Assembly (NCBI GenBank): GCA_016716525.1
Contig: JADJWE010000002.1
Span: forward strand, 434,001-498,000
DNA length: 64,000 bases
DNA from: Candidatus Flexicrinis affinis
GTDB taxonomy: Bacteria; Chloroflexota; Anaerolineae; Aggregatilineales; Phototrophicaceae
Direction: 5' to 3'
In this document: one piece after another, positions 53,899-62,658 of the stretch
Position numbering within the stretch: position 1 is the first letter of the stretch
How the letters are laid out: each line of letters opens with the position of its first letter
Translations under genes and position numbers: made by a program
Notes under the pieces: model-generated
Seen by the model: only the letters and a program-made list of their open reading frames with translations
What the model was told of the DNA's origin: nothing
Databases searched by the model: none

Positions 53899-54690
53899 AT
53901 GCGTGGTCTGGAATTGAAGCAGCAGCTCAAAGCAGGCAAACCGGTGTTCGGCGTGTGCATGGAAGGCTACGGGCAAGCGCGCTGGCCGAAGTTCTTCGCG
54001 AACTATGCCCCAGTCGATTATGTTTTCCTCGACAGCGAACACTCGCCTGCCGACCGCGAGACGATCGCATGGGCGTGCCAGTGTTACGCGGCGTACGGGA
54101 TCGCGCCGCTGGTACGCATCCCTGAGATCTCGGCATCGCAGGCCGCCATGGTGCTGGATGCCGGCGCGCACGGCGTCATCGTGCCGTATCTGGAGACGGT
54201 CGAACAGGCGCGAGAAGTCGTAGGCGCGGCCAAGTACCGCCCGCTCAAGGGCAAGGTGCTGGCCGACGCAGTCGCATCCGGGCGCTTTCCGAACTCCGAA
54301 ACCAAGACGTATCTTGACGCGTGGAACGCCGACTCGGTGCTGGTCGTGATGATCGAAAGCACGCCGGGCATCGATAACCTGCCGGATATTCTTGCCGTCG
54401 GTGGGATCGACGCCATTTTCATGGGCCCGCACGATCTGTCGATCAACCTCGGCGTGCCCGAGCAGTACGATCACCCGCGCTTCGTCGAAGCGGTCGATAC
54501 GATCATCGCGGCTTGTAAGGCGGCTGGCGTCGGGGTCGGTATGCACATTCCGTATACCGACGCGAAGTCGGCCGCTGCCATGTTCAACCGCGGCATGAAC
54601 TTCATCAGCTTCCGCGGCGATACGCTGTTTGTCGCAGAAGCACTCCGAAACGAACTCGGCCACTTGCGGTCGGTGATCACGGCAGGCTAA
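53899..54690 (+). CDS. HpcH/HpaI-family aldolase
   Basis: A 263-residue class II pyruvate-type aldolase. Hallmark segments are YVFLDSEHSPADRET, GAHGVIVPYLETVEQA, VVMIESTPGIDNLP (metal Glu) and IDAIFMGPHDLSINLG (metal Asp). It probably cleaves a 2-oxo-3-deoxy sugar acid. It shares the family and genomic setting of the aldolase at 1414 but differs clearly in sequence. It lies between the DppC permease and a NanA-like lyase. Confidence 0.92.
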   Translation: MRGLELKQQLKAGKPVFGVCMEGYGQARWPKFFANYAPVDYVFLDSEHSPADRETIAWACQCYAAYGIAPLVRIPEISASQAAMVLDAGAHGVIVPYLETVEQAREVVGAAKYRPLKGKVLADAVASGRFPNSETKTYLDAWNADSVLVVMIESTPGIDNLPDILAVGGIDAIFMGPHDLSINLGVPEQYDHPRFVEAVDTIIAACKAAGVGVGMHIPYTDAKSAAAMFNRGMNFISFRGDTLFVAEALRNELGHLRSVITAG

Positions 54691-54722
54691 CTCACAATGT
54701 TTGGATGTGGAAGAAGGACACC

Positions 54723-55613
54723 ATGAACGTTTTCAGCGGCATTTGGCCGGCGCTCGTCACGCCTTCGAATGCGGACGGCACCGTCAACCTCGACAGCTTG
54801 CACGCGTTGATCGACTACCTGATCGGAAAGGGCGTGTATGGGTTCTATGTCGGGGGCACAACCGGCGAGGGCGTGTTTACGTCCTTCGCCGAACGTCAAA
54901 AGCTGGTCGAATCGTCGCTGCGGCACATCAACGGGCGTGTACCGGTGATCGTACACGTCGGCGCGGTCGCCGCTGGCGATGCGGAAGCCTACGCTCGCCA
55001 CGCGTGCGATCATGGTGCGGTGGCGATCAGCAGCATCATCCCGCCGTTGTACGAGTCGCTCGAAAGCATTGGGCGCTATTACCGTGCAATCGCCGCAGCG
55101 GCACCCAGCCTTCCGCTTCTGATCTACCTGCTCAACCCACGCCTCGACAGCGTCGCGCTCATGCGCAGTGTCATGGACATTCCGAATCTCGGCGGCGCGA
55201 AATACACCGGACCCAACATGTACGAAATGCGCAGCATCATCGACCTCGGCGGCAGCGCGTGGACGATGTTCTCCGGCATGGACGAGCAGGCCACGTTTGG
55301 CCTGATGACCGGCGCAAACGGCCTGATCGGGTCGACACTTAATTTCATGCCGGGCGCATATCTCAACATCTATCGCGCGGTGCAAGAAGGCCGCTTCGCC
55401 GACGCGCACGCGCTCCAACTGCGCGCCAACCGCGTGACGTCCGCGATGATCGAGATCGGATTTAGCGGCTCGTTGAAAGCGGTCTTGAGCGATATCGTCG
55501 GCGTGGAGATGGGCAGTCCGCGGCTACCGGGTTTGCCGCTGTCGGCGGAAAAGCGCAGCGCGCTGCGTGACCTGTTGGCCCGCACCGACTATGAGCAGCT
55601 TGTGGCGATGTAA
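54723..55613 (+). CDS. DapA/NanA-family lyase
   Basis: A 296-residue class I aldolase of the dihydrodipicolinate synthase/N-acetylneuraminate lyase family. The Schiff-base Lys is Lys160 in GGAKYTGPN, the catalytic Tyr is Tyr135 in LLIYLLNP, and the carboxylate loop is VGGTTGEGVF at 43-52. The KYTGPNMYEM stretch is more like N-acetylneuraminate lyases than DapA. AGAAGGA precedes the ATG at 54723. With NanE and a sialidase on the facing operon, a role in sialic-acid or keto-deoxy sugar-acid breakdown is plausible. Confidence 0.85.
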   Translation: MNVFSGIWPALVTPSNADGTVNLDSLHALIDYLIGKGVYGFYVGGTTGEGVFTSFAERQKLVESSLRHINGRVPVIVHVGAVAAGDAEAYARHACDHGAVAISSIIPPLYESLESIGRYYRAIAAAAPSLPLLIYLLNPRLDSVALMRSVMDIPNLGGAKYTGPNMYEMRSIIDLGGSAWTMFSGMDEQATFGLMTGANGLIGSTLNFMPGAYLNIYRAVQEGRFADAHALQLRANRVTSAMIEIGFSGSLKAVLSDIVGVEMGSPRLPGLPLSAEKRSALRDLLARTDYEQLVAM

Positions 55614-55622
55614 AGCGGGCAG

Positions 55623-57410
55623 CTATCCAATCGTGAACGTCACGCGGCCAAGCCCGCTGATTTCAGCGTATCCCGCAAGGTTTGGACCGCGTGACGCCAC
55701 ATCAGGCAGCGCGAGCTCGCGCCCCAGCGGCCCCAACGCCAGCACGTCGCCCGGGAACAACGTGATGTAGCGCGTGATGTACGCGATCACCTGCGCGGCA
55801 CTGAACAAGTAGTCGGCTGTGTTCGTCTCGACCGCCCCGACGCCGTCGACAGCGATCGTGCACGCCCTGCCCCGCCACGAATCATTTTCCAGCGGCGCAA
55901 CCGGCCCGACGACGTTGAACCCGTCCGCCCAGCGCGCATAGACCGCCGGCAGGTGCCGCTCCTGCAGCGATGCGGGCTCGACCACGGCATCCTTGAACGA
56001 CGAGTCGCGAATCACGGCCATTGGCGTGAAGCCCAGAATGGCGGCAGCGGCGTCCTCGACCGAGACACGGCTTGTCACCTGCCCGATCACGCATGCCAGC
56101 TCGCAGCCGACCGACAAGGTGCGCGCCCGTGACGGGATGCGCACCGATGCCCCGCTGGCGGCGAGCGCCGTATTCGGCGCGGCCAGAAAGCGCGGGTATG
56201 GCCGGCTCGTCATCCCTTCGGCCTGATCGGCCGTGGCATAGTTGCCGAACACTGTCCAGAAGTGCCGCGCGCGTTCAACCGACCACACCTCGGCCGATGC
56301 AATCGATTCATCAGGCGTTCCGACGAGGACGCGCACCGCAGGCGGGACGACCTCCACCGGCGCGGCATCGGTCCGGCCCGTCTCGGGTTCAGGCAGGTAC
56401 GTCACCGGATTGCGCAGCACACCGAGCCGTTCGATCTCGCTTTCGATCACGTCGCCCTCGACCGGGTCGAACAGGAACGGCGACCCGTCGTAGCCCATCG
56501 TCCCCATGTGAATCACGTCGCCGGGGTGCAGCGCGCGAAACGAGGACAGCCAACTGATCGTCCGCTCGATGCCGATGTGCATCGCGCCGGTGTGCGACCG
56601 GTCGCGCAGGTGGCCGGACTGCCGCGTGTAGATCATCAGGTCGTACGGGTTGCCGACCTCGTCCATCGTGACCAGATATGGCCCCATCGGGAAGCGCGAG
56701 TCGGACTTCTTGTCCCCCCACGACGTCATCGCATCCTCGAACCAGTCCCACGGCTCGGGTTGGGCGAACATGTCGTTGCGGAAGTAGTCGACCGTCACGT
56801 CCGACACGATCGTCAGGCCGGCGACGTGCGCCATCGCCTGCGACACCGGGATGTCGCGCCCGCCGGTGCCGATCACGACCGCCAGTTCGGGATTCCAACC
56901 GCCACTAACCCGCTCGGAATTTGGCAGCACGACCGGATCGCCCGGGTCGATGACAGTGCCTTGCGGCCGCTGATGCCCTTGCGGGAACACGTTGAGATGC
57001 TGGCGTTCCGGCACGTGCCGCCAGACGGTCGGACTGTTCTGCACAAGGCCCAAGATCAAGCGCGGGCGCGGGATCGGTGCGCGCAGTTTGACGTCGGCGA
57101 TACGATGCCCGGCGCCCAGCAGGATAAATGTGTCGTTCTTGGCGAGGAATATTAGGAGGAAGTCGTGGAAGCGGCGCATCCGCGCCATGCCGTCCGCGCC
57201 CGATTCGAGGAAGCCGATCATATCGGCCGGCGGCGAGTCCCAGAACACCGGCCGGGTCCCGAAATATGGCGACGTGCCGCGCTTGGCATACTCGGCAAGC
57301 CGCACCTGCGACGGTCCCGGCTCGAAGACCCAGTCCTCGCCGGTCAGCGGGTGCGTGACGACCAGCCCAAAACGCTCCGTGCCCTGCGAATCAAACGTCG
57401 CCAGCTTCAT
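55623..57410 (-). CDS. Protein with two tandem fumarylacetoacetate-hydrolase domains
   Basis: A 595-residue protein about twice the usual length of an FAH enzyme. Domain one (about 100-340) has GWNPELAVVIGTGGRD metal residues, IVSDVTVDYFRND and HPGDVIHMGTMGYDGSP. Domain two (about 370-595) repeats the pattern: VGCELACVIG, GFTPMAVIRDSSFKD and LFPGDVLALGPLG. FAH enzymes hydrolyse or decarboxylate 2-oxo acids with a divalent metal. It overlaps the sialidase gene by four bases. Domain two keeps fewer family motifs, so one domain may be non-catalytic. Confidence 0.85.
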   Translation of the reverse strand: MKLATFDSQGTERFGLVVTHPLTGEDWVFEPGPSQVRLAEYAKRGTSPYFGTRPVFWDSPPADMIGFLESGADGMARMRRFHDFLLIFLAKNDTFILLGAGHRIADVKLRAPIPRPRLILGLVQNSPTVWRHVPERQHLNVFPQGHQRPQGTVIDPGDPVVLPNSERVSGGWNPELAVVIGTGGRDIPVSQAMAHVAGLTIVSDVTVDYFRNDMFAQPEPWDWFEDAMTSWGDKKSDSRFPMGPYLVTMDEVGNPYDLMIYTRQSGHLRDRSHTGAMHIGIERTISWLSSFRALHPGDVIHMGTMGYDGSPFLFDPVEGDVIESEIERLGVLRNPVTYLPEPETGRTDAAPVEVVPPAVRVLVGTPDESIASAEVWSVERARHFWTVFGNYATADQAEGMTSRPYPRFLAAPNTALAASGASVRIPSRARTLSVGCELACVIGQVTSRVSVEDAAAAILGFTPMAVIRDSSFKDAVVEPASLQERHLPAVYARWADGFNVVGPVAPLENDSWRGRACTIAVDGVGAVETNTADYLFSAAQVIAYITRYITLFPGDVLALGPLGRELALPDVASRGPNLAGYAEISGLGRVTFTIG

Positions 57411-59281
57411 GGTGTTCCCCTAGAGTCGAACCTTGACGGATCGCGGACCAGCCAGTCGAGGTCGAAATTGACGTACACGATCCCGCCCTGATTGCCGCGC
57501 TCGTACAGCACGCCAACTTTGTCGTCCGCTTGCTGAACGAGGTCGCTGTAGGCCGCTGGCCCGGCGTCAATCACGCGCCCGAGCAACCATACGTGCCCGC
57601 CATCGGCGCTCACGTGCACGGCTAACCGCCGGCGCGCCTTCGGATGCGCGGGGTTCGAAAACAGCAGGTACGAGCCGACCTTTAGGATGCTGGCCTGCAC
57701 GGCCGAGTCGATCAACAACGGATGATAAACCGTCTCGCCATATTGCACCGAATCGTCCGATTCGAACATTGCGCGAGTCAGCGCGCGTAAGCCCACCGGC
57801 TGACCGTTCAAATACGCCCGGCAGTTGATGAGCACGGTACCGCCATCCAGCACCGCGGCGGTGGCCTCGTTGAGTCCGATCGTCGGGCACGGATCGGCAT
57901 GGCGCCACGTCTCGCCGAGGTCGTCCGACCACACGAGCACGTTCTGCGAATCGAACACGCTGGAGTCGCCGACGGTGATTGTGCTGGCGTGGAGGATGCG
58001 ACCGTCGGCGCGCTGTACGGCGTGGCCCAACGTCGGCCGCTGAATCCGCCATTCGGGCCGGCCGATCTGGTCACTGATGTCGCGCGGAAGGCTCCACGTC
58101 ACGCCGTGGTCGTCGCTGACGATGCAGTATGTGTGGTTGCGGCCCTCGCCGCGCGCCAGCGCCCATTCGTTCGCCGTCATCAGGTTGTACAGCAGGATCA
58201 CGCGGCCGGTCCCACCCGCCATATCCACCACCGGCGAGGCGTTCATCAGCGCGTGCTCGCCGCCGTCGAATGTGTGCCGCGCGACGATCTGCAATGGCCC
58301 CCATGTCGCGCCGTTGTCGGTGCTGCGCTTGCCGACAATGCGAATGACCGGCGTCGAGTCGCTGCACGAGTCGCGCCGGCCTTCGGCAAACGCGAGCAAA
58401 TCGCCGTTCGCCGCCCGGACGATGCTCGGAATGCGGTAGCACGCGTGGCCTTCCGTCCCATTGATGAACACCGGCACGCGCGTCAGCGGGTCGGCCGCGC
58501 CCGCCAGAGTCACTGTCGCATGCGCCACCGCCTGCTGGTGCCCTGTACCAATCACAGTCGCGCGCACGTCATACGATCCAGCGTAGGCGTAACGATGCGC
58601 AACCTTTCGGCCAACCGCGCTCGTCCCGTCGCCGAAGTCCCACATTACTCCGCGCGCGGCAACGGCGCCGGCCGCCTCAAAGTGCACGTCACAGGGTGCG
58701 TCACCGTCCGGCCGAAACTCAATGCGGGCCGTCGGTGCCGAGCCACCTACGACGGCGAGCGCTGCCAATTCGCCGGCATCCATGACGCGGTCGTACATGC
58801 ATACGTCATCGACCCAGCCCGTGCCGCCGCGTCCGAAGGTGTGATCGTAGTGCCCGCCGGCAGCGTCGGTGTATCCGCCGACGATCAGCAGATTCGGCGA
58901 AACCGCCGCGGTATCGACCTGTGCCTCAGCGTGAACCGCGCCGACCGTTAACTGCATCGTACCGGCCGCAGCGTCCATTGTCAGCGCGGTGAACGTCCAC
59001 TGCACCATGTCGACACGTGGCCCGTCAACGCGCGCCGCGACCGTCTCGGCCGTGCCGAACTCGGCCGACAAGCGACCGCCGTCCAGCACCATACTCCACC
59101 CCGGCACGTCCGGCGCGTTCAGCCGGATCACGACCTGCCGGCCCGCCGACCGGACGGGATACATCCATGCAGTGAGTGTGAACGAGCGCGGCCACGTGCC
59201 CAGTCCGGCGCGGTAACTCGTCTCGTCCAGCGTGCCGATCTCGTCAATCAGCCAGCGCGCCTGCGGCCCGTGCCTCTCCAT
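57407..59281 (-). CDS. GH33 sialidase with LamG-like and PKD domains
   Basis: A 624-residue exo-sialidase. Residues 25-175 are a LamG/concanavalin-like domain, residues 185-262 a PKD domain (WDFGDGTSAVG), and residues 268-624 a sialidase propeller. YRIPSIVRA with Arg283 begins the catalytic domain, EGRRDSCSDS follows, and Asp boxes STDNGATW, SDDHGVTW, SDDLGETW and SADGGHVW are visible; VLYERG supplies the likely Glu. No signal peptide is evident at the proposed start, odd for an enzyme with PKD and LamG parts. It follows the Gfo/Idh gene by three bases. Confidence 0.9.
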   Translation of the reverse strand: MERHGPQARWLIDEIGTLDETSYRAGLGTWPRSFTLTAWMYPVRSAGRQVVIRLNAPDVPGWSMVLDGGRLSAEFGTAETVAARVDGPRVDMVQWTFTALTMDAAAGTMQLTVGAVHAEAQVDTAAVSPNLLIVGGYTDAAGGHYDHTFGRGGTGWVDDVCMYDRVMDAGELAALAVVGGSAPTARIEFRPDGDAPCDVHFEAAGAVAARGVMWDFGDGTSAVGRKVAHRYAYAGSYDVRATVIGTGHQQAVAHATVTLAGAADPLTRVPVFINGTEGHACYRIPSIVRAANGDLLAFAEGRRDSCSDSTPVIRIVGKRSTDNGATWGPLQIVARHTFDGGEHALMNASPVVDMAGGTGRVILLYNLMTANEWALARGEGRNHTYCIVSDDHGVTWSLPRDISDQIGRPEWRIQRPTLGHAVQRADGRILHASTITVGDSSVFDSQNVLVWSDDLGETWRHADPCPTIGLNEATAAVLDGGTVLINCRAYLNGQPVGLRALTRAMFESDDSVQYGETVYHPLLIDSAVQASILKVGSYLLFSNPAHPKARRRLAVHVSADGGHVWLLGRVIDAGPAAYSDLVQQADDKVGVLYERGNQGGIVYVNFDLDWLVRDPSRFDSRGTP

Positions 59282-59284
59282 AAA

Positions 59285-60292
59285 TCAGCCCGGCGTCCAC
59301 AGCGACTCGATCGCGATTTCGGACTTCGTCGCGCTCGATTCCTCTGCGGCGAACATGATCTGCATGATGTGCAGCGCGAAATCGGGCGGAACAGGTGTCG
59401 GCGCGCCGCTGTCCAGCGCGTCGAGGAACCCCACCCACTCGCCGACCAGTGCTTCGAGCATCCAGTCGCCCGCCGGCACCGACTCCGGCACCGTGCGCCA
59501 CGAATCGCCGCGGCCGATACTCACGCCGCCCGCGTAATCGACGTTCATCCCGCCGCGGGTGCACACCAATTCGGTGAGGTGCTTGGGCGCGCCGTCCGAA
59601 TACCCGACCGACACAACCGTGCCTGCCGCACCGCTGGCATAGCGCAAGAAGGCCATGCCGGTATCGTCGGCCTGCTGGTCGTAGAAGCGCGTCGACAACT
59701 GCGCCGACACATGCGTGACCGGCGAGTCGATCAGCCACGTCATGCGGTCGACCGGATGGATGCCTACCGTGAGCCACACCCCGCCGCCGACCGAACGGTC
59801 GAGGTGCCACTCGCGCCGGTTCGACTCCATCCACTGCTTCTGCATGGTCGCCGTGCCCAGCACGACGTCGCCCATCTCGCCAGATTCGAGGATCGATTTG
59901 GCGACCCGGTACGCCGGCGCGAAGTGGTTGACGTGACCCAGCATCAGCTGCACGCCCGCGTCGCGCGCGGCGTCGGCGATCTGCTGGCATTCGGCCAGCG
60001 TCGGCGCCATGGGCTTTTCGAGCAGGATGTGTTTGCCGGCTCGGGCCGCCGCGATAGCGATGTCGGTGTGTAGATGATGCGGCGTGGCGATCACTACCGC
60101 GTCGACCGCCGGATCGCGCAGCAGGTCGGCGTAGTCGGTGTAGCCGCTGCCACCGTAGCGATCCGTGAAGGCCCGCAGGGCTTCGGCGTTGGTGCGTGAC
60201 GCTGCGGTGATCGCAGCGCGGTCGATCTGCGCCAACGCTCGCGCGTGCTGTTCGCCGTAATGGCCCGCGCCGATGATCCCGATCCGCCACAT
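59285..60292 (-). CDS. Gfo/Idh/MocA-family oxidoreductase
   Basis: A 335-residue NAD(P)-dependent dehydrogenase. The Rossmann motif is GIIGAGHYGEQHA at residues 5-16, EKPMAPT carries the conserved lysine, and GGGVWLTVGIHPVDR holds the G-G-x-G-x3-H catalytic pattern. AAGGAG lies six bases before the ATG at 60292. The genes before and after are NanE and a GH33 sialidase, so the substrate is probably a sialic-acid derivative or related sugar. Confidence 0.92.
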   Translation of the reverse strand: MWRIGIIGAGHYGEQHARALAQIDRAAITAASRTNAEALRAFTDRYGGSGYTDYADLLRDPAVDAVVIATPHHLHTDIAIAAARAGKHILLEKPMAPTLAECQQIADAARDAGVQLMLGHVNHFAPAYRVAKSILESGEMGDVVLGTATMQKQWMESNRREWHLDRSVGGGVWLTVGIHPVDRMTWLIDSPVTHVSAQLSTRFYDQQADDTGMAFLRYASGAAGTVVSVGYSDGAPKHLTELVCTRGGMNVDYAGGVSIGRGDSWRTVPESVPAGDWMLEALVGEWVGFLDALDSGAPTPVPPDFALHIMQIMFAAEESSATKSEIAIESLWTPG

Positions 60293-60315
60293 GCGCCGCT
60301 CCTTCCCATCCGCGC

Positions 60316-60984
60316 TCAGGATGTCGACCCGCGGATGAAATACTCGACGATCTTCCACGGCCGCGTGATGGCCGAGCCGATCACGACTGCGTGCGCGCCG
60401 GCATCGAACGCTCGGCGCACATCCTGCGGCGTCCAGAAATTCCCCTCGGCGATCACCGGGACGCTCCAGCGCCGGACCAGTTCGGAGACGAGCGCTATAT
60501 CCGGCACATAGTCGGGGAGGTCCCATACCGAAAGCGTCGTCGCGAGCGCATCCGCGCCGGCATCAAGTGCGCCCTCGGCGTCTGACGCGTGCCGCAGATC
60601 GGCCAGCGCCAGTGCACCGCACGCGTGCATTTCGTCAATGATTTCGTTCAACGACGACGGGCGGGTGCGTGGCGTCGCGTCGAACGCGACGATTTGCGCG
60701 CCGGCGTTGACCAGCGACGCGACCTGCCGCCGGTCACCCGTGATCAGGACTGGCGCGTCGGCCGAGTACTGCTTGTCAATTCCGATGATGGGAACGGCGA
60801 TCCCTGCCGACCGAACGGCGGCGATGTGCTCGGCGCCGGCAAGTCGAAGGCCCGCCGCACCGCCTAGCACGGCCGACTGGGCGAACGCGATGATAGTCTC
60901 GAGGCGGTCGGTCGGCGTGCCGGCCTCCGCCTGACACGAGACGATGATCGAGCGTGTTGGGATGAGCGAAACGATGGCTGTCAT
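60316..60984 (-). CDS. nanE: N-acetylmannosamine-6-phosphate 2-epimerase-like protein
   Basis: A 222-residue TIM-barrel protein of the NanE family, which converts ManNAc-6-phosphate to GlcNAc-6-phosphate in sialic-acid breakdown. Matching segments are IVSCQAEAGTP, AAGLRLAGAEHI, PIIGIDKQYS, IVAFDATPRTRP, ALADLRHASDAEGALDAG, ATTLS and VIAEGNFWTPQDVRRAF followed by VVIGSAITRPWKI. The ATG at 60984 is preferred over an upstream GTG; neither has a strong Shine-Dalgarno. The lysine and glutamate residues of NanE appear retained (IDK, AEG). It leads an operon with a dehydrogenase, sialidase and FAH protein. Confidence 0.88.
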   Translation of the reverse strand: MTAIVSLIPTRSIIVSCQAEAGTPTDRLETIIAFAQSAVLGGAAGLRLAGAEHIAAVRSAGIAVPIIGIDKQYSADAPVLITGDRRQVASLVNAGAQIVAFDATPRTRPSSLNEIIDEMHACGALALADLRHASDAEGALDAGADALATTLSVWDLPDYVPDIALVSELVRRWSVPVIAEGNFWTPQDVRRAFDAGAHAVVIGSAITRPWKIVEYFIRGSTS

Positions 60985-61106
60985 GGCGGCAGTACGTCGG
61001 GCCCAGACCTGGACCCTTTCTATTGTACGCCGATCCACGCACGCACCAACGCCGCGCTTTCTACAATGCGGAAACTGCCTTCCACGACGTCAGGCGGTGA
61101 AACGGC

Positions 61107-61786
61107 CTAGCCATCCACGATCCGCCCGTCGCGCAGATGAATCACGACATCTGCGGTGTCCCGCACCTGCACGTCATGAGTCACGACGATGAGCGTGATC
61201 CCGAGTTCGTCGACCAATTGACGCATCACCGCCAGCACCTTCTTGCCGGTCAAACTGTCAAGCTGACCGGTCGGTTCGTCGGCCAGCATCAGCGCAGGAC
61301 GTGCGGCCAACGCACGCGCCAGCGCCACGCGCTGCTGCTCGCCGCCGGACAGTTCATGTGGCCGATGGTCGGCGCGCGGACGCAGTCCCACCCACTCCAA
61401 CGCCTCGGTGACACGCCGTTCGCGCTCCGTCCGCGCGACATGCTGCATGCGCAGCGGGATGCTCACGTTTTCCGCCGCGGTGAGCAGCGGCAGCAGACCG
61501 AAGCTCTGGAACACGAAGCTCAGCTTGTCGCGTCGCAGCGTGGCTTTCTCGTCCTCGCCCAGCGCCGTGACATCGCTGCCGTCGATCCATACCCGGCCCT
61601 CGGTGGGCCGGTCCAGCCCTGCGATCAGGTTGAGCAGCGTGGTCTTGCCTGCTCCGCTGCGCCCGACGACGGCCGTCATCCGCCCGCGCTCGAACGCCTG
61701 CGAGACATCGCTCAACGCGTGCACCGGCGCCTCGGCCCGCCCGAATACGCGCGACAGCCCTTCTACGCACACCATCGCGTCCATCG

Positions 61787-61790
<4 letters not shown>
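61107..61790 (-). CDS. ABC exporter ATPase (LolD/MacB-like)
   Basis: A 227-residue ATPase of the MacB/LolD type. Walker A is GRSGAGKTTLLN, the signature is LSGGEQQRVALARAL and Walker B is ALMLADEPTGQLDS. It overlaps the next ATPase gene by four bases and shares the direction of the FtsX-like permease, so two ATPases and a permease form one operon. It probably moves lipoproteins, a peptide or a small toxic compound outward. Confidence 0.92.
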
Positions 61791-62647
<857 letters not shown>

Positions 62648-62658
62648 CGGCCCTGTCC

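Noticed and set aside
53899..54690. HpcH/HpaI aldolase as CitE-type partner of the AclA-like protein
   Set aside because: It belongs to the pyruvate-aldolase branch, lies in a different operon, and the AclA-like protein already has its own citrate-synthase-type lyase domain.
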